Notes under the pieces: generated by a model | The model's input: only the letters and a program-made list of their open reading frames with translations | Database searches by the model: none | What the model was told of the DNA's origin: nothing | Assembly (NCBI GenBank): GCA_021401465.1 | Contig: JADDMT010000003.1 | Span: forward strand, 558,001 to 622,000 | Direction: 5' to 3' | Length of the DNA stretch: 64,000 nucleotides | Source of the DNA: Teratosphaeria epicoccoides | Lineage: Eukaryota > Ascomycota > Dothideomycetes > Mycosphaerellales > Teratosphaeriaceae | Shown here: positions 56,982 through 64,000 of the stretch, piece by piece | Numbering within the stretch: position 1 is the first letter of the stretch | Layout: each line of letters starts with the position of its first letter | Translations under genes and position numbers: made by a program

Positions 56982-57253
56982 CTATCCCAGGCAATAGAAA
57001 CCCGCATTGTTATCGCCCGAGCACATACCCGGAAGGCAGTCTCCCTGGGAATTCTCCTACACGGATGACTTGTTAGCCTGATTTCATCATACCTGACAGT
57101 TTTTTTTTTTTCTTAGAGGAGTAAGAAACGAATCCAACGAACATATGTACAATCCGTGTCGTTTGACACGCAACCCTGGCAGGCTGCTGCGGCTGACCAG
57201 GCGTAGGTGAGGAGGACGAAGAGGGTGGTGGTCGTCAGGGGTTGGAAGTGCAT
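56982..57253 (-). CDS. Candidate small secreted cysteine-rich protein (61 aa)
   Basis: Two exons (57143-57253 and 56982-57056) around an 86-base intron (GTTCGT donor, GGCTAAC branch site, GTGTAG acceptor, phase 0). The protein starts MHFQPLTTTTLFVLLTYAWS AAAA, a good signal peptide with likely cleavage after the Ala run at 21-24. The mature part is about 37 residues with six cysteines (25, 28, 35, 44, 49, 59): CQGCVSNDTDCTYENSQGDC then LPGMCSGDNNAGFYCLG. The ATG context CCACAATG is good and the leader is CT/CA-rich. I recognise no family. Size, secretion signal and even cysteine number resemble fungal effector-like or antimicrobial-type peptides, but no activity can be claimed. A 23-bp minisatellite lies about 170 bases upstream. 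Each exon is below the size that simple open-frame searches report. Confidence 0.6.
57099..57112 (+). repeat. Poly-T run inside the intron of the small secreted-protein gene
   Basis: About 12 T in a row on the plus strand (poly-A in the transcribed strand sense), between donor and branch site. Confidence 0.8.
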
Positions 57254-57934
57254 TGTGGCTTTGTTCGAGGAAGCTGGCGAGGTGTGGTGTACAAGTGGGA
57301 GATTGGTTTTCCTTTAGGTTGGGTGTTTGAGCGCAAGTTTGTGTTTGGGTCAGCTTTGCAGGCTTCCGAAAAGGAAGGGGTGGACTGGGGACAAAGATAA
57401 ATAGACACCTTCAGCAAGTGGCGTGGTGTGGTCTCAGCAAGCTGCATGGTGTGGTCTCAGCAAACTGCAAGGTGTGGTCTCAGCAAGCTGCATGGTGTGG
57501 TCTCAGCAAACTGCAAGGTGTGGTCTCAGCAAGCTGCAAGGTGTGGTTCCAGCAAGCTGCAAAGTGAGGTCTGAAGGTGTCCGGTGTGTGTTCAGAATCG
57601 GACTGATAGGAAGCGGGCGGCTCAAGATCCATGCAGAATGGGCTTGGTGTCGCGGCCATTGGCACACTGAGCAGCCCGGGCCGGACAACTGGCGCCTCCC
57701 GAACCCTGCGATCGTGCTCCTGAGTCCTCTGTTGTAAGAAACCGCCGATTCTCCAGAAGTGCCGTGTGATTTGCCTCTGGTCTGATCGCTGTGCCGAGTC
57801 TCCCTGCCATGGCGATCTTCACAGACGGCTGTCGCGGGGGTTAGATCTGACGCTGGTTTGGATCACATGTCAAGGACTGAGAGATGACTCGAACACCGGG
57901 GTGGAACGGGCACATGCGGAGTCCGTTGTCTCCC
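57254..57934. other. Intergenic with a 23-bp minisatellite
   Basis: Promoter of the small secreted-protein gene on the left and 3' flank of the asparaginyl-tRNA synthetase gene on the right. Confidence 0.5.
57425..57562. repeat. Minisatellite, six copies of a 23-bp unit
   Basis: Unit GGTGTGGTCTCAGCAAGCTGCAT, starting at 57425, 57448, 57471, 57494, 57517 and 57540 with no length change. Copies 1-4 alternate between a GCTGCAT and an AACTGCAA form, so the array probably grew by doubling a 46-bp pair. The last copy has diverged. Confidence 0.92.
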
Positions 57935-59507
57935 TCAACACTCTGCTCGGCTGTACCAGCGGGGGAAGGCGACGACGTCTCTGACGTTCGCCACGCCGCT
58001 GAGGTAGCAGATCAAGCGATCGAAGCCCAATCCGAAACCTCCGTGGGGCACGCTGCCATATTTTCGCAAGTCTTGATACCATGAGAGATTTTGGCCTGCG
58101 ACGTTCTTGGCTTGCATGGCGCGAGCGAGCTCGGAGGAGCGGTGTTCGCGGATGGAGCCGCCGGCGAGTTCGCACAGGTCGGGGACCAGCAGGTCGAAAC
58201 ACGCGACCGTGTCGGGTGGGGCGCATGTGCCGGTGGAGGTTGACGGCGCCATGTAGAAGGGCTTTTGATCTGCCGGGTAGTCCGTGACGAATACGGGGTT
58301 GCGGACGCGGCCGCCGAGGGTGTTGGCGAGGTAGCGTTCGTGCTCGGCTTGGAGACCGGATTCGAAAGTGGGACGGGAGGTGAAGAGGGATGGGTTCTTG
58401 GTCGTGGCGTCGTGGAGGAGGGAGAGGGCCTCTGTGTAGGTGATGCGAGGCCAATCGGGTGTCGAGAGGCCCGCCCAGCGCTCGGTGAGGATGTCGGCTG
58501 TGATGAGCTTCTCGTCTCCGCCGGTGTCGCCGCGTTTGAGATGGTCGTGGCGGCATTTGAGGAGTTCCTCGGCCAACTTTGAGCGGTTGAGGTGGGTGGC
58601 GACGGCGATGAGCATTTCCTCGACGACAGACATGACGTCGTCCAGGCTTTGAGTGAAGCAGTGTTCGGCTTCAAGCATGTAGAACTCGCTGAGATGTCGG
58701 GGCGTGTCGCTCTTCTCCGCTCGGAAAGTGGGCGAGAGGGTCCAGACTTTGTCGACGGCTTGGGCCAGGGCCTCGAGATGCAATTGTGCAGAGACGGTGA
58801 GGTACTTGGGGCTGCGGAAGAAGTGATGGACTGGTGCGTCAGCGTGGGGCTTGAGCTTGTGGTCGGAGTGTCCGGAGGCATTGGAGGATAGGGTAAAGAC
58901 CTCGCCGGCGCCTTCGCAGTCCGAGGAGGTGATGATGGGGGTGTGGCACTGGACGAAGCCTTGTCGGTGGAAGAAGGACGTGACGCTGCATATGACCTCG
59001 GATCTGAGGCGGAGCAGGAGGGTGTTGGCGGGGATTCGGGGCCTCAGATGGGGCACGGTGCGAAGGTAGTCTGCTGTCTGATACTTGGGCTGGATTGGAT
59101 TGTGCTCGGCGTCATTCTCGCCCCGCACCTGCACCCTCTCTGCCTGAAGCTCGTGACTTTGCTTTGCTCCACGGGAGGCTTTCCACACTCCCGACAGAGT
59201 GACGGCGGCGCCCGTCGATAGCCTGTCGCGTACTTAGCCGGTGGCGGCGGGGAGTGTGCCGACGGGGGGGGGGCGGAGATGCTACATACTGTGCGGCGTG
59301 GTCGGGCTTCAGCACTGCCTGTACTGGCTCGAGGCGGGATGCATCGCCGATGGCGGCGAACGCGATGTTTTTCTGCTTCCTGACACTGCGCACCCACCCA
59401 TTGACCGTGACATGGTCGTCGGCGTCTGCATGCCGCGCTCGCAGCAGCGACGCGACATTGGTGCGTGAGGCACGCGTCGTCCAGCTGCGTCGCGCACATT
59501 CAAACAT
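57935..59507 (-). CDS. SLM5: Mitochondrial asparaginyl-tRNA synthetase (Slm5 type)
   Basis: Charges tRNA-Asn in mitochondria. Two exons (59290-59507, 57935-59222) around a 67-base intron give 501 aa. The start MFECARRSWTTRASRTNVAS is Arg/Ser-rich without acids, a mitochondrial presequence. Next comes an OB-fold anticodon-binding domain (VNGWVRSVRKQKNIAFAAIG). The class II core has FVQCHTPIITSSDCEGAGEV, motif 2 (FRAEKSDTPRHLSEFYMLEA) and motif 3 (GGFGLGFDRLICYLSGVANV then RDVVAFPRW). The GEVFTL/GAGEVF block marks AsnRS rather than AspRS. The intron holds a run of C on the coding strand. Open frame continues upstream through a minisatellite, but the presequence fits the ATG at 59507. Confidence 0.92.
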
Positions 59508-60088
59508 GACCGAGCTTGCCGCCGTCGATCGAGTGCTGCGTGGGTGATGGGATTGAGATGTTGACCACTTTGATTGATATTGACCGCTTTGATTGATGTA
59601 GACCGCTTCGATTGATGTTGACCGCTTTGATTGATGTTGACCACCTTGATTGGTGTTGACCCCTCTGATTGATGTTGACCACGTTGATTGATGTTGACCA
59701 CTTTGATGGATCTTGACCACTTTGATTGATAATGACCGCTTTGATTGATCTTGACCACGTTGATTGATGTAGACCGCTTTGATTGATCTTGACCACGTTG
59801 ATTGATCTTGACCACGTTGATTGATCTTGACCCCTCTGATTGATGTTGACAACTTTGATTGATGTTGAACGCGCAGGACACAGTAGAAACAAGGTTGTCA
59901 TTAGAGGGGTTCCGGGATCGGGCTGCGCCTACGTCAGTCACGTCACCCAGCACCACCTCCCACTCGCCCCGTGCAGTCATCCAGATCAAGCCCGTCGTGA
60001 CTGTCCTTTCAGCGACGGCAGGAGGCGGCATTACGGGAAGTGGCCATTTGTTTAATGGAGTGAATCAATCACTTAATCGCGACCGAGG
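59508..60088. promoter_or_regulatory. Divergent promoter SLM5 / MIT-AAA ATPase, filled by a minisatellite
   Basis: 581 bases between the two start codons; more than half is a 19-bp tandem array (59561-59864). Any promoter elements must lie within or beside the array. Confidence 0.6.
59561..59864. repeat. Minisatellite, 16 copies of a 19-bp unit
   Basis: Unit TTGACCACTTTGATTGATG, starting every 19 bases from 59561 to 59846 without a single insertion or deletion, then a broken copy at 59865. Variation is limited to a few positions (CC/AC/GC after GACC, last base G/C/A). On the minus strand all three frames stay open across it and read a 19-residue super-repeat (e.g. SIKVVNINQRGQHQS). Confidence 0.95.
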
Positions 60089-62729
60089 ATGCTACGCAAA
60101 GCGCCGGCGAGCGCAATGCAGAAGACGTACGACGAGGCCTACCTGAACTGCTCGACGGCCATCTATTTTGAACAGCAGGTGGGTGTGTGTGTGTGTGTGT
60201 GTGTGTGTTGGGGGGGAGTGGGCGGGGGGGGGGGGGGGGCGGTGTGGGGGGGTGGGGGGGGGGATATGTGTCTGTGTGTGTGGACATGTGTCTGTGTATG
60301 GGTTTGGGGGTGACAGATGCACCACCGTCGCTGACATGGCCATTCGTCAACAGAACAACGAAGCCGAAGCGCTCCGCAGTTGGCGCAATGCCCTCGACCA
60401 GATCTACTACCACAACGCCTACAAGATGCCGTCCAGCTATGTCGCCCGCACGGAAACGGAGAAGGCGTTGCAGCACTCGCTGAAGAACATGGAGCTGCAG
60501 TGTAAAGAGCGGGTCGACTTGTTGGAAGCGTTGCGCAAGAGCCGCATGGACGCCGACGACCACGTCAGCAGCGGCGACGCTCCTTCCGTCAGTAACGAGT
60601 CGTCGTGGCTGTGGGCAGGCAGCAGCAGCAGCAGCACCATCAGCAGCAGCTGGTCAGGCAGCAACGCGCTACCCCACCCCAGCTACACAGATCGACCGCG
60701 TCCGACACCGCCGCTGCCGGAACGACGGCCCGCCCAGCCCAAGCGACCCTCGTATCTCAAGAAGCACCCCACTTCCGACCCCGACGTCCCCCGCACCATG
60801 AGTCTGCAGTCCACCATCGCCGCCACTCTGACCCCGCCACCACCAGTCACCCCGAGCACGGAGAGAGCGAGGACGCCGAGCCCGGAGAAGAAGTCGGGCG
60901 GCGGCGGCGGCGGCATGTTGAAGACGCTGAGGCAGAACCCCAAGGACCGGACCCCGTCGGCGGGGAAGATGGCAACCACGTTGCGCTCCCGCCCGCCGCC
61001 CGCCGCGGCCAAGGCTGCCACACAAGTCTGGTCGGTGCCGCAGAGACCGAGCGGGAGTCTGACGCCCGGCCCGCCCGCCACGCCGTCCGCCAGCCCCTCG
61101 TGGGATCCATACACGCGCTCTCTGGTCCAGCGCCCGGGTGCGAATGGGGCATCGGACAGCACCACTTCGACCGAGGACGGCGGAAAGTCGGCGAGCGATC
61201 CGCCGCCTTACCCCGACTATCCTGTTGCCAATCCGTATGCTCGCCAAGCTTTCGCTTACAGCAATGAATCGGTCGAGACAGCCAAGCCAGCACGCCAGTC
61301 GCCTCGTCAAGATCCAAATTCGCCTCTGCCGACCGACAAGTCGAAGCCTGCGCCCCAGTCACTGGCAGATCTTGGTTCGACCTCGATCTCGTATATGAAA
61401 GAGTACCCGAACCATCCGCCACAGCCCAAGAGGCCACCTGGGATCCCCCCCAAGCCTTCGAACAGGACAGATCGGACCACTTCCGACTCGGACACCACGG
61501 CACGAATGGCGCCACCGCGGACCGCACAAGCACAGACCAAACCAGCAATTCCGAGGAAAGCTGTCGGCACGCAGGAAGCACTGGCCCACAAATGGCGCGC
61601 TGCCCCGCCCATGGATGCCCGGACCCCAGAGCCGTCGCCAAGGACGACGTCAAGACGCAAGGCGGGTATCACGGCAGGGACGTCTCGCGCCTTGACCCCA
61701 CCCAGCTCAGACGAATCGCCGGATACCGACCATCCATCGACCCCGAGCGAACAAGAACTCTGGGAAGCGAGGGTGAAGGACGTGATGAAGCATCTCCCCA
61801 AAGGCGTTGACGAGGCAGCAGCGAAACAAATCTTCAACGAGATTGTGATACAAGGAGACGAGGTGCATTGGGATGATGTCGCCGGTCTCCACATTGCCAA
61901 GAGCGCACTCAAAGAGACGGTCGTGTACCCCTTCCTACGACCGGATCTCTTCATGGGTCTGCGCGAGCCGGCCAGAGGCATGCTGCTCTTCGGTCCACCA
62001 GGCACGGGCAAGACCATGCTAGCACGAGCCGTGGCGACGGAGAGCAAGAGCATCTTCTTCGCCATCTCCGCCAGCAGTCTCACAAGCAAGTTCCTGGGCG
62101 AGAGCGAGAAGCTCGTCCGAGCCCTCTTTGCCCTAGCCAAGGCACTCGCACCGAGCATCATCTTCGTAGACGAAATCGACTCCCTGCTCGGCGCTCGCGG
62201 CGGAGGCTCCGAGCACGAAGCCACCCGACGCATCAAGACGGAATTCCTGATCCAATGGTCCGACCTCCAAAAAGCCGCCGCCGGCCGCGAAGACAAAGAG
62301 AAAGGCGACGCGACGCGCGTCCTCGTCCTCGCCGCCACCAACCTCCCCTGGGCCATCGACGAAGCCGCGCGTCGCCGGTTCGTGCGACGGCAATACATCC
62401 CGCTGCCCGAAGACTTTGTGCGAGAACAACAACTCCGGACTTTGCTGGCGGCGCAGAAACATAGCGTGAACGACCGCGATCTGAAGATGTTGGTGGCGTG
62501 GACGGATGGGTTCAGCGGGAGCGACATCACGGCGTTGGCCAAGGATGCGGCGATGGGGCCGCTGAGGAGTTTGGGGGAGAAATTGTTGCATATGAGTCCG
62601 GAGGAGATTCGACCGATTGGCATGGAGGATTTTGAGGCGAGTTTGGTGAATATCCGGCCGAGTGTTAGTAAGGCGGGGTTGAGGGAGTTTGAGGAGTGGG
62701 CGAGGCAGTTTGGGGAGAGGGGGGGATGA
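60089..62729 (+). CDS. MIT-domain AAA ATPase, Sap1/Yta6 (spastin/fidgetin-like)
   Basis: Two exons (60089-60178, 60354-62729) give 821 aa. Exon 1 and the start of exon 2 form an N-terminal MIT domain (YDEAYLNCSTAIYFEQQ then NNEAEALRSWRNALDQIYYH). About 450 residues of Pro/Ser/Thr-rich linker follow. The AAA module has HWDDVAGLHIAKSALKETVV, Walker A GPPGTGKT (577-584), Walker B FVDEIDSL (Asp636/Glu637), sensor 1 LVLAATNLPWAID, arginine fingers in AARRRFVRR and a Vps4-type C-terminus. Meiotic-clade AAA enzymes sever microtubules or remodel ESCRT; the yeast relatives have cortical or unknown roles, so function is open. The true intron (175 bases) contains (GT)n and long G runs; a start inside it would put low-complexity Val/Cys/Gly at the N-terminus and lose the MIT helix. 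Confidence 0.93.
60179..60353 (+). other. First intron of the MIT-AAA gene, (GT)n and G-runs
   Basis: GTGGGT donor, (GT) tract at 60183-60208, G runs of up to about 16 between 60209 and 60275, further TGTGTC repeats, GCTGAC branch site and CAACAG acceptor. Removal joins FEQQ to NNEAEALRSW in phase 0. Confidence 0.82.
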
Positions 62730-63208
62730 AGGTTGGAGAGGGGGTAAGGGCGTTTGTGGCAATGAGGGGGGTTGGTATAGGGACTTGGGGTTCGCGTTGG
62801 AGTGACAGGCACCCGCTTGAGCGAGCGGAAGGGTGGTCGTGTGGGGAGCTAGACGCTTTGACTTGATGATGATGTATGTTCTCTTTCTTCCAGACGAGAA
62901 TATCTTCTGTATCGACAGACACGTTTGACGCTGCGCTCTCCCACGAATCTCGCCTGGCTTTATCGACATCATTACCACGGGCAAGAATCTGGCGGCTTTT
63001 TTTCCCCCCCACGTTTGGACTTGGCCTTGGACTCCGAAGTAGACCGACCAGGTCACACAGACGACCGCCGCTTCCTTCCATCCCCCGGACGAACCCGGAC
63101 CAAGTAGCATTATGACTATGCCGTCGCAGTCGCACATCGCAGCCCACGATTGAGAGAGCGCAGTCCATGGTAGCACGAACGTCGTCAACCCCGTTCCACA
63201 AACACCCT
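62730..63208. other. Intergenic between convergent genes
   Basis: 3' flanks of the AAA ATPase gene and of the SnoaL-like gene. No gene seen. Confidence 0.5.
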
Positions 63209-63703
63209 TTAAAAAAGAGCAATCGGATTAACCGCATTCGTAGGCAACTGCTGAAACACATCCCAATGCTCCTGGATACAACTCCCGTTGAACCTGTAAA
63301 TATCCGCAATAGCCGCCGGGCCCGTCGCATTGAGCCGATCAGTGCGGTAATGCACGTAAGCGAAATCCCCATCCATGCCTTTGCTGATGATCGCATTCTT
63401 GACAGAATCAGGCGATCTGGTGGCGAAATAGTCTATCACTGCCTGACGTCCGGACAGGGCGAATGGGTTGTGCTGGATGTAGTCTTCGGCGATGTAGCGG
63501 CTGAAGAATTCTGCGGAGTAGTCTTTCTGGACTATGAAGCCGTCGACGAATTGAGAGAAGATGAAGCGCTGTTCGAGCACCAGGGCTGCGCGGGGTGGGC
63601 AGAAGGACGCAGGGGCATTGGGTACACGAGCTAGCGCGAGGCTGTGCGCTGCCACCGAGATGAGGGCGGAGACGGTGGTGGTGGTCGCTGGGGTGGATTT
63701 CAT
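63209..63703 (-). CDS. Secreted SnoaL-like (NTF2-fold) protein
   Basis: Single exon, 164 aa. The N-terminus (MKSTPATTTTVSALISVAAH then SLALARVPNAPASF) looks like a signal peptide. The rest is a SnoaL-like cyclase/isomerase fold: FSRYIAEDYIQHNPFALSGR, QAVIDYFATR, FAYVHYRTDRLNATGPAAIA then DIYRFNGSCIQEHWDVFQQL and NPIALF at the end. The YIQHNP and EHWDV blocks are the family hallmarks. Members range from polyketide cyclases to proteins with no known substrate; no secondary-metabolism gene lies nearby in the window, so the substrate is unknown. It is convergent with the AAA ATPase gene. Confidence 0.85.
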   Translation of the reverse strand: MKSTPATTTTVSALISVAAHSLALARVPNAPASFCPPRAALVLEQRFIFSQFVDGFIVQKDYSAEFFSRYIAEDYIQHNPFALSGRQAVIDYFATRSPDSVKNAIISKGMDGDFAYVHYRTDRLNATGPAAIADIYRFNGSCIQEHWDVFQQLPTNAVNPIALF

Positions 63704-64000
63704 GGCGAGAGTGTTGTGCGATGAGGGGGGGTGACGACAAGGCGATGGGAGAGAACATGGAGGATACGGGAAAGGGAGTCACATACTTATCCGTTCGGTG
63801 TCCATTTCTCTGCCATCGGACAGGATACCACGGGGTGTCTCAAGTCGCGAGTATCTAGGGAACCTCGTAATGTAAGATGAAGGCAGGCGAGGGGCAGGGA
63901 AGACGAAGACACGTGATCTCGGCTTCGGCGTGTTCCGATGTTCCGATACGACAACCCACGTTGTTCAAGACGTCAATGAACAACTTCGTGGCCGACTCAT
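63704..64000. other. Window end, upstream of the SnoaL-like gene
   Basis: 297 bases with the promoter of the SnoaL-like gene. Nothing else seen. Confidence 0.4.

Noticed and set aside
57425..57562. Possible CRISPR-like array
   Set aside because: Units are directly adjacent without unique spacers, and the organism is a fungus; it is a minisatellite.
59508..59852. N-terminal extension of the asparaginyl-tRNA synthetase through the 19-bp array
   Set aside because: The ATG at 59507 opens a classical mitochondrial presequence, and the extension is only the repeat read in frame.
60168..60353. N-terminal extension of the AAA ATPase read through the GT/G tract
   Set aside because: It gives low-complexity Val/Cys/Gly residues. 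The spliced form from 60089 restores a proper MIT domain and has a branch site.
1..64000. tRNA, rRNA or transposon genes
   Set aside because: By eye I found no convincing tRNA B-box with A-box, no rRNA, no reverse transcriptase or transposase motifs and no long terminal repeats; tRNAscan-SE and a repeat search would be needed to exclude them.

Overview
This window is chromosomal DNA of a filamentous ascomycete (Pezizomycotina, most likely a dothideomycete; that finer placement is inference). Genes have short introns (mostly 49-106 bp) with GTNNGT-type donors and CTNAC/CTAAC branch sites 10-25 bases before the acceptor. The gene set is typical of moulds (division-1 chitin synthase, CnjB-type zinc-knuckle protein, HET-domain remnant, linker histone H1). 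I find no prokaryotic, plasmid or viral signatures. Introns were placed by hand from donor, branch site, acceptor, reading-frame continuity and fit to the protein family.

Left part (1-23.2 kb): the 3' part of an ISWI chromatin-remodelling ATPase cut by the window edge; a decayed F-box-like gene; a 12-knuckle CCHC protein; a chitin synthase with a 19-base first exon; a ubiquitin-like/AN1 zinc-finger protein; a ribosome-assembly protein of the Rsa3 type; the nucleoporin Nup159; and, divergent from it, proteasome beta-2 (Pup1).

Middle part (23.2-48.5 kb): a two-copy telomere-like repeat, the PI4P 5-kinase Mss4, linker histone H1, then a disturbed stretch (30.1-32.9 kb) with a fragment of a cell-surface-type glycoprotein gene and a HET-domain pseudogene. 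Next come a mitoferrin-type carrier (Mrs3/4) with a probable GC-AG intron, a nuclear protein built from a duplicated domain, SmD1, Pkr1, a 4.3-kb gene-poor stretch, an unknown Q/P-rich protein, and Cox20.

Right part (48.7-64 kb): the whole catalytic subunit of DNA polymerase epsilon in one exon; a very small, two-exon, cysteine-rich secreted-protein candidate (61 aa); a 23-bp minisatellite; mitochondrial asparaginyl-tRNA synthetase; a perfectly phased 16 x 19-bp minisatellite in the divergent promoter shared with an MIT-AAA ATPase of the Sap1/Yta6 (spastin-like) type; and a secreted SnoaL-like protein.

The genes do not form one pathway. Most are housekeeping genes for chromatin and replication (ISWI, H1, Pol2), RNA and ribosomes (SmD1, Rsa3, CnjB-type), nuclear pore, proteasome, membrane and cell wall (Mss4, chitin synthase, Pkr1) and mitochondria (Mrs3/4, Cox20, Slm5-type). 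The accessory material (F-box and HET remnants, glycoprotein fragment, small secreted protein, minisatellites) lies in the gaps between them. The best candidates for something undescribed are the 61-aa secreted protein, the 447-aa Q/P-rich protein and the duplicated-domain nuclear protein.
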